From assembly GCF_008704935.1 (NCBI RefSeq), contig NZ_CP023692.1:1922001-1986000 (forward strand): 64,000 nucleotides of DNA. The letters are read 5' to 3'. The position numbers and the translations under genes were made by a program. The notes beneath the pieces were generated by a model that was not told where the DNA came from, did no database searches, and saw nothing but the letters and a program-made list of their open reading frames with translations. This DNA comes from Streptomyces vinaceus. GTDB lineage: Bacteria > Actinomycetota > Actinomycetes > Streptomycetales > Streptomycetaceae. This document shows positions 7,625-16,800 of the stretch, piece after piece (the first letter of the stretch is position 1; the number at the start of each line of letters is the position of its first letter).

Positions 7625-9241
7625 TCAGGTCCGCAGCCAGACCGCCGTGTCCTGCGGGAGCAGTCCGGCCGCGTCCAGGGCCGAACTGCTCAGCAGGAGG
7701 CTCGTGTGCGCGGGCAGCGAGGCCGGCGCGCCGGAGAGGTTGACCACGCAGACCAGCCCGTCCGGGCGGGCGAAGGCCAGCACCCCGGGCGGCGCGGGCA
7801 GCCACGCGAGCGAGCCGCCCCCGAAGCCGCCGGCCGCGCGGCGCAGGGCGAGGGCCGTGCGGTAGAGGGTGAGCATCGAGTCCGGGTCGCCGGCCTGGCG
7901 GTCCGCGGCGTACCCGCCCCAGCCCTCGGGCTGCGGGAGCCATGGGTCGTGCCAGGGCTCCGCGGTCCACGGCAGCGGCACCCGGCACCCGTCGCGCCCC
8001 GGGTCGGTGCCACCGGAGCGGAAGTGCATGGGGTCCTGGATCCGGTCGATCGGTACGTCCGCTTCCGGAAGGCCCAGTTCCTCCCCCTGGTAGACGTACA
8101 CGGAGCCGGGCAGGGCGAGCGTCAGCAGGGCCGCGGCGCGCGCCCGCCGGGTGCCGAGGGCCAAGTCGGTGGGGGTGCCGAAGGCCTTGGCGGCGAAGTC
8201 GAAGCGGGTGTCGGCGCGCCCGTACCGGGTGACGGTGCGGGTCACGTCGTGGTTGCAGAGCACCCAGGTCGCCGGGGCGCCGACCGGGGCGTGTTCGGCG
8301 AGGGTCTCCTCGATGGAGGTGCGCAGCCGCCCGGCGTCCCAGGGGCAGCTGAGGAAGGAGAAGTTGAAGGCGGTGTGCAACTCTTCGGGGCGCAGGTAGC
8401 GGGCGAAGCGCTCGGAGTCCGGCAGCCAGACCTCGCCGACGAAGACGGCGCCGTACGAGTCGGCGATCGCGCGCCAGGAACGGTAGATGGCGTGCAGGTC
8501 GTCGCGGTCGATGTACGGGTGGGCCTCGCCGGTGCCGGAGGGCCAGGGCTCGGGCGGGCGGCCCGCCAGGTCGGGCAGGGCGGGATCCTTGGCGAGCAGG
8601 GCCGCGGAGTCGATCCGTACGCCGGCCACGCCGCGCTCGAACCAGAAGCGCAGCACGTCCTCGTGCTCGCGGCGCACGGCCGGATGGTCCCAGTTGAGGT
8701 CGGGTTGCTGCGGGGTGAACAGGTGCAGGTACCACTCCCCGTCCGGTACGCGGGTCCAGGTCGCGGCGCCGTTGAACTGCGAGGGCCAGTCCCCCGGGGG
8801 CAGTTCGCCCCTCTCGCCGCGGCCGGGCCGGAAGTGGAAGAGCTCGCGTTCGGGGCTGCCGGGGCCGGCCGCGAGGGCGGCCCGGAACCAGGCGTGCTGG
8901 TCGGAGACGTGGTTGGGGACGATGTCGACGATGGTCCGCACCCCCAGCGCGCGGGCCTCGGCGATGAGCCTCTCGGCCTCGGCGAGGGTGCCGAAGGCGG
9001 GGTCGATGGTGCGGTAGTCGGCGACGTCGTAGCCGCCGTCGGCGAGCGGGGAGAGGTACCAGGGGGTGAACCAGAGGGCGTCCACGCCCAGTTCCGCGAG
9101 GTAGGGGAGGCGGGCCCGGACGCCCGCGAGATCGCCGGTGCCGTCCCCGTCCCCGTCGGCGAAGCTGCGGACGTACACCTGGTAGATGGCGGCCGAGCGC
9201 CACCAGTCGGCGGCGTCCGCGGGCAGGGGAAGGTCAGCCAC
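7625..9241 (-). CDS. GH13 alpha-glucosidase, cytoplasmic
   Basis: 538 residues. I choose the GTG at 9241 because AAAGGAG lies six bases before it; an upstream in-frame GTG at 9256 has no such site. GH13 motifs are complete: region I DIVPNH, nucleophile D211 (GVRIDSA), acid/base E270 (VGEVW) and transition-state stabiliser D332 (CNHD). There is no signal peptide, so it acts on imported oligosaccharides, releasing glucose. It is the last gene of the ABC transporter operon, 28 bp after the permease stop. The linkage specificity (alpha-1,4, -1,6 or -1,3) cannot be read from the sequence; the neighbouring GH87 gene suggests nigero-oligosaccharides. In maltose loci the equivalent is aglA. Confidence 0.88.
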   Translation of the reverse strand: MADLPLPADAADWWRSAAIYQVYVRSFADGDGDGTGDLAGVRARLPYLAELGVDALWFTPWYLSPLADGGYDVADYRTIDPAFGTLAEAERLIAEARALGVRTIVDIVPNHVSDQHAWFRAALAAGPGSPERELFHFRPGRGERGELPPGDWPSQFNGAATWTRVPDGEWYLHLFTPQQPDLNWDHPAVRREHEDVLRFWFERGVAGVRIDSAALLAKDPALPDLAGRPPEPWPSGTGEAHPYIDRDDLHAIYRSWRAIADSYGAVFVGEVWLPDSERFARYLRPEELHTAFNFSFLSCPWDAGRLRTSIEETLAEHAPVGAPATWVLCNHDVTRTVTRYGRADTRFDFAAKAFGTPTDLALGTRRARAAALLTLALPGSVYVYQGEELGLPEADVPIDRIQDPMHFRSGGTDPGRDGCRVPLPWTAEPWHDPWLPQPEGWGGYAADRQAGDPDSMLTLYRTALALRRAAGGFGGGSLAWLPAPPGVLAFARPDGLVCVVNLSGAPASLPAHTSLLLSSSALDAAGLLPQDTAVWLRT

Positions 9242-9269
9242 GGGGGCTCCTTTCACAGGGGGCGGCCGG

Positions 9270-10145
9270 TCAGCCCTTGAGGGAGCCCGCCGTCAGGCCG
9301 CTCATGATGTTGCGCTGGAAGACCAGGAAGACGAGGAGCGTCGGCGCGCAGGCCATGGCGAGGGCGGCGATGAGGTGGTTCTCGGGCACGCCGGTGGACA
9401 GCGAGTAGATGCCGACGTTGAGGGTCTGCAGCGCCGGGTCGGGGAGGGTCAGCATCGGCCAGAGGAAGTCCTTCCAGACGCCGACGACCGCGAAGATCGA
9501 CACGACGCCGAGGACGGGCCGGGACATCGGCAGGACCACGGAGCGAAGGGTGCGCAGGGCGCTCGCCCCGTCGATGGAGGCGGCGTCGAGGATCTCCTGC
9601 GGGACGGAGTCGAAGAACCGTTTGAGCAGGAAGATGTTGAAGGCGTTGGTGACGGACGGCAGCCAGATGACCCAGGGCGAGTTGAGCAGGTTGCGCTGGA
9701 TGAGCGGCACGTCGAGGACCGTGAGGTACTGCGGTACGACGAGGACGGCGGCCGGGATCATGAGGGTCGCCAGCATCATGCCGAGGACGGCCTTGCCGAG
9801 GACCGGACGCAGCCTGGACAGCGAGTAGGCGGCGCCGACGTCGAGGACGAGCTGGAAGGCGAGGGCTCCGAAGGCGTAGTAGAGGGTGTTGAACAGCAGC
9901 CTGGCGAGGTCCATCACCTCCCAGGCGGCCGTGTAGTTGGCGGTGTGCGCGGAGTGCGGTACCAGGGTGGGCGGGACGCGGGCGAACTCCTCGGTGCTCT
10001 TGAGGCCGTTCGCCACCATCCAGTAGAGGGGGCCGAGGAAGACGACGGTGAACCCGGTGACCACCACGGCGAGGACGGTCCAGTAGAGGATCTTCCCCCG
10101 GGTGCGGCCCAGCTGGGCGGGGGATATCAGGGTGCGCTCCGACAT
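9270..10145 (-). CDS. Sugar ABC transporter permease, MalG type
   Basis: 291 residues with six predicted membrane helices and the EAA loop that docks the ATPase (EILDAASIDGASALRTLRSV, about residues 190-210). It would form the channel with the permease encoded just upstream (15 bp gap) and receive sugar from the lipoprotein encoded before that. No ATPase gene is in the operon. Streptomyces sugar transporters of this class usually share the multitask ATPase MsiK encoded elsewhere, so that is the likely partner (inference from known systems). Confidence 0.9.
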   Translation of the reverse strand: MSERTLISPAQLGRTRGKILYWTVLAVVVTGFTVVFLGPLYWMVANGLKSTEEFARVPPTLVPHSAHTANYTAAWEVMDLARLLFNTLYYAFGALAFQLVLDVGAAYSLSRLRPVLGKAVLGMMLATLMIPAAVLVVPQYLTVLDVPLIQRNLLNSPWVIWLPSVTNAFNIFLLKRFFDSVPQEILDAASIDGASALRTLRSVVLPMSRPVLGVVSIFAVVGVWKDFLWPMLTLPDPALQTLNVGIYSLSTGVPENHLIAALAMACAPTLLVFLVFQRNIMSGLTAGSLKG

Positions 10146-10160
10146 GGGCGGGGGCTCCTG

Positions 10161-11093
10161 TCAGCTCTCGTTGTCGCGGCTGAGGCGGACGTACAGGGCG
10201 GAGAAGCCGGCGAGCAGGACGAGCAGGCACAGGCCGAGGGCCGCGGCGCCGCCGTACTGGTTGAAGCTGAAGGCGTACTGGTAGATGAGGACGACGACGG
10301 TGGTGGTCGAGCCCTCGGGGCCGGCGCCGCCGGTCAGCAGGAACGGTTCGGTGAACACCTGCATCGTCGCGATGATCTGCATCAGCAGCATCAGCGAGAG
10401 GATGAGCTTGGTCTGCGGGACGGTGACGTGCCAGATCTTGCGCAGGAGTCCGGCGCCGTCGAGCTCGGCGGCCTCGTACAGCTCGCCGGGGATTCCCTGG
10501 AGGGCGGCGAGGTAGATCAGGGTCGCGCTGCCCATGTTCATCCAGGTCGACGCGATGACGACGGACAGCATGGCGGTGTCGCCGGATTGCAGCCAGTCTT
10601 GCGCCGGCAGGTGCAGGAATTCCAGGGCCCTGTTGAAAAGGCCGTATCCGGGGTCGTAGAAGTACTTGAACAGCAGGACCGAGGCGACCGGCGGCATCAT
10701 CACGGGCAGGTAGACCAGCAGGCGCAGGTAGCCCTGCGCGTGCCGGAACTCGTTGAGGACGACCGCGACCACGAAGGGGAGCAGGAAGCCGAGGACCAGG
10801 GCGAGTCCGGTGAAGAGCAGGGTGTTGCGCCAGGCCTGCCAGAAGCCCGGGTCCTGGAAGACGTGCCGGAAGTTGTCCCAGCCGACCCATCGGGTGGCGC
10901 CGCCCTCCGTCTTCTGGAAGGCCAGCAGGAACTCCCGGACCATCGGGTACCAGGAGAAGAAGGAGAAGCAGAGGACGGCGCCGATCAGGAATCCGTGGGC
11001 CGTGAGGTTCCGCTTGAACGCCCGGCGGAACTCCTCCTTGGAGGCCGCGCGCACGGCGCGGCCGACGGGCAGGGTGGTGGTGGGGGCCGTCAT
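10161..11093 (-). CDS. Sugar ABC transporter permease, MalF type
   Basis: 310 residues. After a short cytoplasmic N-terminus come six membrane helices; the EAA loop is GELYEAAELDGAGLLRKIWH (about residues 200-220). It lies between the binding-protein gene (12 bp upstream) and the MalG-type gene (15 bp downstream), so all are one transcript. Role: half of the transmembrane channel for oligosaccharide import. Substrate is inferred only from context. Confidence 0.9.
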   Translation of the reverse strand: MTAPTTTLPVGRAVRAASKEEFRRAFKRNLTAHGFLIGAVLCFSFFSWYPMVREFLLAFQKTEGGATRWVGWDNFRHVFQDPGFWQAWRNTLLFTGLALVLGFLLPFVVAVVLNEFRHAQGYLRLLVYLPVMMPPVASVLLFKYFYDPGYGLFNRALEFLHLPAQDWLQSGDTAMLSVVIASTWMNMGSATLIYLAALQGIPGELYEAAELDGAGLLRKIWHVTVPQTKLILSLMLLMQIIATMQVFTEPFLLTGGAGPEGSTTTVVVLIYQYAFSFNQYGGAAALGLCLLVLLAGFSALYVRLSRDNES

Positions 11094-11105
11094 CGCCGCT
11101 CGCTC

Positions 11106-12506
11106 CTACTGGTTCGCCAGCAGCTGGTTGACCGCTTTCTCCGCCTCGGCCAGGAGCTGCGCGACATCGGCGTCCTTGTTGGTGAGGACCCCGGACATCA
11201 CCTTGTCGAGGACCTTGTAGACCTCCTGCGCCTTCTTCGGCTCCGCCTTGCCGGGCACCGGGTTGTCCAGGAAGGCCTTGAAGTTGGCGACGGGCATGGT
11301 GGCGCTCGCGGCCTTCAGCTCGTCGTCCTTCGCCTTGCTCGCGCCGGTGAAGAAGGCGGGCTGGGGAAGGCCGACCGGCAGGCCGTCGGCCTTGGAGCGG
11401 TCGTAGCGGAACTGGCCCTTGCCCACCGCGAGGGTCTTGAAGTTCAGCCAGGCCACGGCGGCCTTGATCTTGTCGGGCGAGCTGCCCTTCTTGACCATGT
11501 ACCCGTTGCCGCCGGCCAGGGTGGCCGCGCCGCCGGGGAGCGGGCCCATGCCGAAGTTCGCGTACGTGGCGCCGAGCTGCTGGACCATGTACGTGATGTC
11601 GTCGGGCGCGGCGAGGAACATGCCGAGCTTGTCCGCGGCCATCTGCTTCTGCAGGTCGCCCCACTTGAGCAGCTGGGTCTTGCCCATGCTGTCGTCCTCC
11701 CAGCGCATGGCGTGGAGGTTGTCGGCGATCTGCCGTCCGGTGGGGTTGTTGAAGGCGGCCTTGCCGTCGGCGCCGACGATGTCGCCACCCAAGCCGTACA
11801 TGGCGGCGGTGTAGTGCCAGCCGCCGGTGTTCTCGACGCTGTATTCGCCGTAGCCCGCGGTTCCGTTGCCGAGGGCCGCGATCTTCTTGGCGGCCGCCCG
11901 GACCTCTTCCCAGGTGCGCGGCGGGGTGTCGGGGTTCAGTCCGGCCTGCTGGAAGAGCTTGCGGTTGACCAGCAGACCCATCGTGTAGTTGCTGGTCGGC
12001 AGTCCGTAGAGCTTTCCGTCCCGCTTGAGGACGCCCACGACGTTCTTGTCGATGTCGTCGAGCGCGGGTACCGACCGCGGTGTGACGTAGGCGGAGATGT
12101 CCTCGGCGCCGTCGTTGTCGAGCACTTGCTGGAGGTCGGTGAAGTACGCGTAGAACACGTCCGGCTGGGACTTGGCCTTGAGCATCGCGGTGAAGCGCGG
12201 GGGCTCCAGGCACTGGCCGGGGGTGGAGCGGCCCTCGATCGTGACGTTCGGGTACGTCCTGTTGAACTCCGCCACGTCCTCCTTCCACTCCTTGAGCTCG
12301 GCCGCCTTGGCGGCGGGCGGCATGCAGTCGATGGAGAGGGTGACCTTCGTCTTCGGGTCGAGCGGTGCGGAGGCGTCGGCGGAACCGCCGCTCGGCTGCG
12401 CTGACTTGCCGTCGCCGCTGCTGCTCGTACCGCAGGCCGCGAGGGCGGTGACGGCGAGGGCGGAGGCAAGGGCGGCCGCGGTGCTGCGGCGGAGGCTGGT
12501 TCTCAT
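11106..12506 (-). CDS. Sugar-binding lipoprotein of the ABC transporter
   Basis: 466 residues; the ATG at 12506 follows a GGGGA site. A lipoprotein signal peptide ends in a lipobox with C25 (ALAAC), then a Ser/Gly-rich tether, then the two-lobed SBP_bac_1 fold. It would capture oligosaccharide at the outer face of the membrane and deliver it to the two permeases. Unlike textbook MalE it has a short N-terminal region with two Cys residues (LSIDCMPP and GQCLEPP) that could form a disulphide. First gene of the transporter operon. It has its own leader region, because a terminator separates it from the upstream LacI gene. Confidence 0.9.
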   Translation of the reverse strand: MRTSLRRSTAAALASALAVTALAACGTSSSGDGKSAQPSGGSADASAPLDPKTKVTLSIDCMPPAAKAAELKEWKEDVAEFNRTYPNVTIEGRSTPGQCLEPPRFTAMLKAKSQPDVFYAYFTDLQQVLDNDGAEDISAYVTPRSVPALDDIDKNVVGVLKRDGKLYGLPTSNYTMGLLVNRKLFQQAGLNPDTPPRTWEEVRAAAKKIAALGNGTAGYGEYSVENTGGWHYTAAMYGLGGDIVGADGKAAFNNPTGRQIADNLHAMRWEDDSMGKTQLLKWGDLQKQMAADKLGMFLAAPDDITYMVQQLGATYANFGMGPLPGGAATLAGGNGYMVKKGSSPDKIKAAVAWLNFKTLAVGKGQFRYDRSKADGLPVGLPQPAFFTGASKAKDDELKAASATMPVANFKAFLDNPVPGKAEPKKAQEVYKVLDKVMSGVLTNKDADVAQLLAEAEKAVNQLLANQ

Positions 12507-12644
12507 CGGTGGTCCCCTTCGAGCATCGGGCAGGAGGCGTGGGGGCGAGCGCGGCACACTCAACCACCCCCCACAGATAGACGCAATATCTCGCGCAGAT
12601 TTCGTAAGAGATTGACATTGCGATGCCGGACACGGAACGCAAAA
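12507..12644 (-). promoter_or_regulatory. Leader of the sugar transporter operon
   Basis: About 140 bp between the lacI terminator and the binding-protein start. It contains CGCAAT (12582-12587) and ATTGCG (12617-12622), half-sites like those in the LacI-type palindromes at 13698-13757 and 18238-18276, plus a nearby ATCTC/GAGAT pair. I could not place -10 and -35 boxes with confidence. Confidence 0.35.
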
Positions 12645-12681
12645 GGGGCTCCGGAACGCCCTGGGGACGTTCCGGAGCCCC
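12645..12681 (-). terminator. Intrinsic terminator after the LacI gene
   Basis: Perfect 14-bp stem (12645-12658 and 12668-12681), 9-nt loop, followed on the minus strand by TTTT (12644-12641). It ends the regulator transcript before the transporter operon, so the latter needs its own promoter. Confidence 0.88.
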
Positions 12682-12709
12682 TCGCCGTACGGGCGGGGCC
12701 GGTACGGGG

Positions 12710-13720
12710 CTACGCGCGAGGGGCCTGCGCCGTGGAGCCGCGGACCACCAGCTCGGGCTCGAAGAGCAGCTCCCCGGGCTGCACGGCGGCGCCCTGGATC
12801 TGCGCGGTCAGCAGCTCGACGGCGGCGCGGCCCATGGCCTCGATGGGCTGGCGGACGGTGGTCAGCGGGGGCTCGGTGCAGTTCATGAACGCCGAGTCGT
12901 CGTAGCCGACCACGGAGACCTCCCGGGGTACGTCGAGCCCGCGCCGGCGGGCCGCCCGTACGGCGCCCAGCGCGAGCGGGTCGCTGGCGCAGATGATGCC
13001 GGTGACCCCGCGGTCGAGCAGCCTGGAGGCGGCCGCGTGGCCCCCCTCCAGCGAGAACAGCGCCCGCTCCACGTGGGCCGGGGGCAGCTCGGCGCCGGCC
13101 GCCGCGGCCACCGCCTGGGCGGCCGTCAGCTTGCGCAGGGAGGGGATGTGGTCGGGCGGGCCCAGCACCAGGCCGATGCGCTCGTGCCCCAGCGAGGCCA
13201 GGTGGCGCCAGGCCTGCTCGACGGCGACGGCGTCGTCGCAGGCCACGCATGGAAAGCCGAGGTCCTCTATGGAGGCGTTGATGAGCACCACCGGGACCTT
13301 GCGGTCGGACAGCAGCCGGTAGTGCCCGTGCGGGGCGTCGGCCTGCGCGAAGAGGCCGCCGGCGAAGACGACGCCGGAGACCTGCTGCTGGAGGAGGAGT
13401 TCGACGTAGTCGGCCTCGGAGACCCCGCCGGTGGTCTGCGTGCACAGCACCGGGGTCAGCCCCTGCTGGGCCAGGGCCCCGCCGATGACCTCGGCGAACG
13501 CGGGGAAGATCGGATTCTGCAGCTCCGGCAGCACCAGCCCGACCAACCGGGCGCGCTCGCCGCGCAGCTGCGTGGGCCGCTCGTAGCCGAGGACGTCGAG
13601 GGCGGTGAGCACGGACTGGCGGGTGGCCTCCGAGACGCCCGGCTTGCCGTTGAGCACCCGGCTGACCGTTGCCTCGCTGACTCCCACCTTCTTCGCCACT
13701 TGAGCAAGTCGTCGCGTCAT
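12710..13720 (-). CDS. LacI-family transcriptional repressor of the sugar locus
   Basis: 336 residues. N-terminal LacI helix-turn-helix with VSEATVSRVLNGKPGVSEATR, a hinge, then a periplasmic-binding-protein-like sensor domain ending in the usual LFEPELVVRGST. It should bind palindromic operators and release them on binding a sugar effector. It is transcribed in the same direction as the transporter and GH87 genes and lies between them. Palindromes of CTTG/CAAG type overlap its start codon region and lie upstream of the GH87 gene, which points to autoregulation and control of the enzyme. The closest known system in layout is malR-malEFG-aglA of Streptomyces; the effector here is unknown. Confidence 0.9.
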   Translation of the reverse strand: MTRRLAQVAKKVGVSEATVSRVLNGKPGVSEATRQSVLTALDVLGYERPTQLRGERARLVGLVLPELQNPIFPAFAEVIGGALAQQGLTPVLCTQTTGGVSEADYVELLLQQQVSGVVFAGGLFAQADAPHGHYRLLSDRKVPVVLINASIEDLGFPCVACDDAVAVEQAWRHLASLGHERIGLVLGPPDHIPSLRKLTAAQAVAAAAGAELPPAHVERALFSLEGGHAAASRLLDRGVTGIICASDPLALGAVRAARRRGLDVPREVSVVGYDDSAFMNCTEPPLTTVRQPIEAMGRAAVELLTAQIQGAAVQPGELLFEPELVVRGSTAQAPRA

Positions 13721-13757
13721 GCGCGCAAGACTAGCGCAAGAAATGCAAGTCGCTTGC
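13698..13757. promoter_or_regulatory. Cluster of LacI-type operator palindromes at the regulator start
   Basis: ACTTG-AG-CAAGT at 13698-13709 (inside the start of lacI), GCGCAAG at 13723-13729 and 13734-13740, and GCAAG-TCG-CTTGC at 13745-13757. Arrays of CAAG/CTTG halves around a LacI gene start are typical of autoregulatory operators. Confidence 0.6.
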
Positions 13758-13763
13758 GGGTCT

Positions 13764-13800
13764 GCGGGGCGGCCCCGGGTGCACCCCGGAACCGCCCCGC
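13764..13800 (-). terminator. Hairpin after the GH87 gene
   Basis: Perfect 9-bp arms (13764-13772 and 13792-13800) with an inner imperfect CCGGGTGCACCCCGG hairpin, 22 bp past the GH87 stop. No T run. Confidence 0.55.
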
Positions 13801-13822
13801 CCCCGTCTTGCGCACCGCCGGA

Positions 13823-16800
13823 CTACGGCAGTTGGTTGATCCTGAACGTCGAGGTCGTGTTCCGTACGTCCACGGCGTTGTCGCTCATCTTCAGGTTGTG
13901 GATGGTGACCTCACCGACCGCCGGGCCCTGCCCGTCCTCGGGCATCTCGTTCGCCCAGAGTCCGAAGCCGGACTTGGCGTCGAAGGCGTCGCCGCTCTTC
14001 TTCGCCCCCGTGATGGTGATGTCCTTCAGGACGGTGTCCTTGATCGGGTTGACCGGCTGGCCGCCGATGTACTGCGTCTGGAACATGATGCCGCTGTACG
14101 TCGGATCCACGATGTCGACATTGTTGATCCTGATGCCCTGGAACACCTTCGAGGCCGAGAACAGCCAGATCCCGGGGAAGGTCTGGGACCCCCAGAAGTG
14201 GCCGCCCGAGCGGACGATCGAGACGTTCTCGAAGGTCGTCGGATCGGTGCCGAAACCGTTCATCGGGTACCCGAAGTCCAGCGAGCTGACGGTGACGCCC
14301 GAGTAGACGAGGGTGTCGGCGATGTGGATGTTGCGGAAGGTGTTGTTGTAGCCGCCGTAGACGGCGACACCTGCCGCGCGCCAGGTCAGGATCGTGGTCA
14401 GGTTCTCGTACAGGTTGTTCTTCATGTCCGCGCCGCCCGCGTCGATCGCGGAGAACAGGGCGAAGCTGTCGTCGCCCGTGGACCGCGCCTCGTTGTTGGA
14501 CACGAGGTTGTCCGTGCTGCCGTTGGTCATGTTGATGCCGTCGGCGAAGGTGTCGCGGATCCGGGAGTTCTTGATCGTGATGCGGTCGGTGTTGGCGCCC
14601 CAGTAGAGGCACACGGTGTGTTCGTTCCAGATGTTGTCGATGGTGATGTCGGTGACGTTGGAGAAGTCGAACACCTTGCCGGGGCCGTCGATGCGCGAGG
14701 TGTAGTTGCCGAACGAGGCGAATCCGGCGAAGGAGGAGCCCTTAGCGCTGGCTTCCGCCCGCCATCCGTTGTCGGTGTTGTCCTGGCCGGCCGGGGCGTG
14801 GAAACGGGTGAACCAGGGTCCGGCGCCGAGCACCTGGACGGCCTTGCCGTACACCTGGAACTTGCTGGCCGTCTCGTACTCGCCGGGCGGCAGGTAGACG
14901 CCGACCAGCTTGCCGGTGGTGTCCATACGGACCTTGTCCAGGGCGTTCTGCACGTCCTGGTGGGTGAACCCGGCGGGCACGGTGTACGTCGCCGGGTCCG
15001 GGTTGGGCGTGACGACGGCCTGCTCCAGGCTGACGAAGTCGATCGCGTAGCTGGTGGTGTTGGCCGCGTCCTTCTGGAGGCGGATCCGGCTGCCCGCCGG
15101 GACGGTCTCGCCGAGCAGCAGGTTGGCCTCGTCGTAGATGTGCCGTGGGGCTCCGGAGCCCGGGGAGTTGCCCGGGGCGGCCTCGGCCCCGTACAGCCAG
15201 GCGTACTTCGAGGTCAGCGGCAGGGCCTTCTTGAAGACGCCGTTGACGTAGACGTCGATCGTGGAGTCGATGCCACCGCCGCCCGGGGCGTCCGGGATGG
15301 AGAAGCGGGTGACCAGGGTGTTGGTGGCAGCGCGGGTGGTGAACTCGACGTACTCGCCGGTCGCGTCGAGGTTGACGGCCTTGCGGCCGGAGGCCTCACC
15401 CGCGATGTCTCCGATGGTGCGGTTGGGGCCGACGACGGTGGCTCCGCCGCCGACCGCCGCGTCCTCCGCCTCGTACATGTCGTAGGGCATGTTCGCCCCG
15501 CGGCCGACGAAGAAAGGTTTGGTCGAGGTGTTGTTCGCGCGCTTGACCGGCAGTTCGTTGGCGTCGTCGGCGAGGACCACCTTGACCGTGTACTTGCCGT
15601 TCGCCGCCGGCCAGCTGCCGAGGGAGATCGGGGCGGTCGAGGCGCCGGGGGCCAGGGCGCCGTTGAAGGAGCCGGTCAGCGTACGGACGGTGGCGCCGCC
15701 CGCGTCCTGGAGGACGAGGGTGACCCCGTGCGTACCGGAGGCGGCCGCGATGGTGCCTTGGTTGCGGACGGTGACGGTGAACGCGACCGGCTGGCCGGCG
15801 GAGGGGGCGCTCGGTGACCAGCTGACGGCGGAGGCGACCAGGTCGGAGCTGTCGACCGGCCGGACCACCAGCGGTGAGCCGGTGAAGGAGTTGTTGGTGT
15901 CGTTCTGCTCGATGACCGTGTTCGCCTCGTCGACGACCGCGCTCAGCGGATAGGTGCCGGCGTCGCGCGCCCCGATGCCGGCGGTGACGGTGGCCGTGGC
16001 TCCGGCGGCGAGGGCGGGCACGTTCGCCGTACCCACCGGGCTGCCGCCGAGCTTGAAGGTGACGGCGGTGGCGGCGGCCGGGGCCGGGCCGCTGTTCCTG
16101 ACGGTGGCGGAGAGCGTGACGGAGTCGGATTCGACCGGGGCCGCGGGGCTCGCGCTCAGCCCGGTGACCTCCAGATCGGGGTTGGGCGCGGGGACGCCGA
16201 TGACCTGGAACTCGGCGATCTGGCCGTTGGAGGCCCCGGTGTTGGAGGTGAAGCGGAGCTGTACGTCCGCGACGCGGGCGCGCACCGGGATGGTGACCGT
16301 GTTGGCTCCGGACGCCGGGTCGAAGGCGTAGTCCTTGGCCGCGACCAGGTTCGTGGCGCCCTGGGCGCTCTGCTCCCGGCCCAGGACCTGGATGTTCTGG
16401 GTACGGGCGCCCCAGCTGCTGTCCGGGTTGAGCTTGAGGACCAGGCGGTCGACGTCGGCGTTGGCGCCGAGCTTGACCGTGAGGGTGCTCGGGTAGGCGC
16501 CGGCCGCGCCCTCCCAGTAGGTGGAGGTGCTGTTGTCGTTGGCATTCTCCGCGACGAAGGTGTGGATCACGGAGGAGCCGGTGATCGGCTTGCCGACGGC
16601 CAGGTTGGAGCCGCCGCCTCCGGTGCCGTTGCGGGTCACCGTGTTGCTGTCGCCGGAGCGGTTGCCCGCCGCGTCCTTGGCCCGGACGAAGTAGCTGACG
16701 GTGGCGTCGGCCGGCTGGGTGTCGGTGTACGTGGTGGCGGTGCCGGCGACCGTCGTGCGCAGCACGTTGTTCGCGTACACCTCGTAGCCGGTGACGCCGA

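Noticed and set aside
9186..12642. Open frames of more than 1000 codons on both strands across the sugar transporter operon
   Set aside because: They are shadows of the GC-biased real genes. Their translations are Arg/Gly/Pro-rich (one strand) or Gly/Glu/Val/Asp-rich (other strand) with no domains, and the real frames carry complete transporter and lipoprotein motifs.
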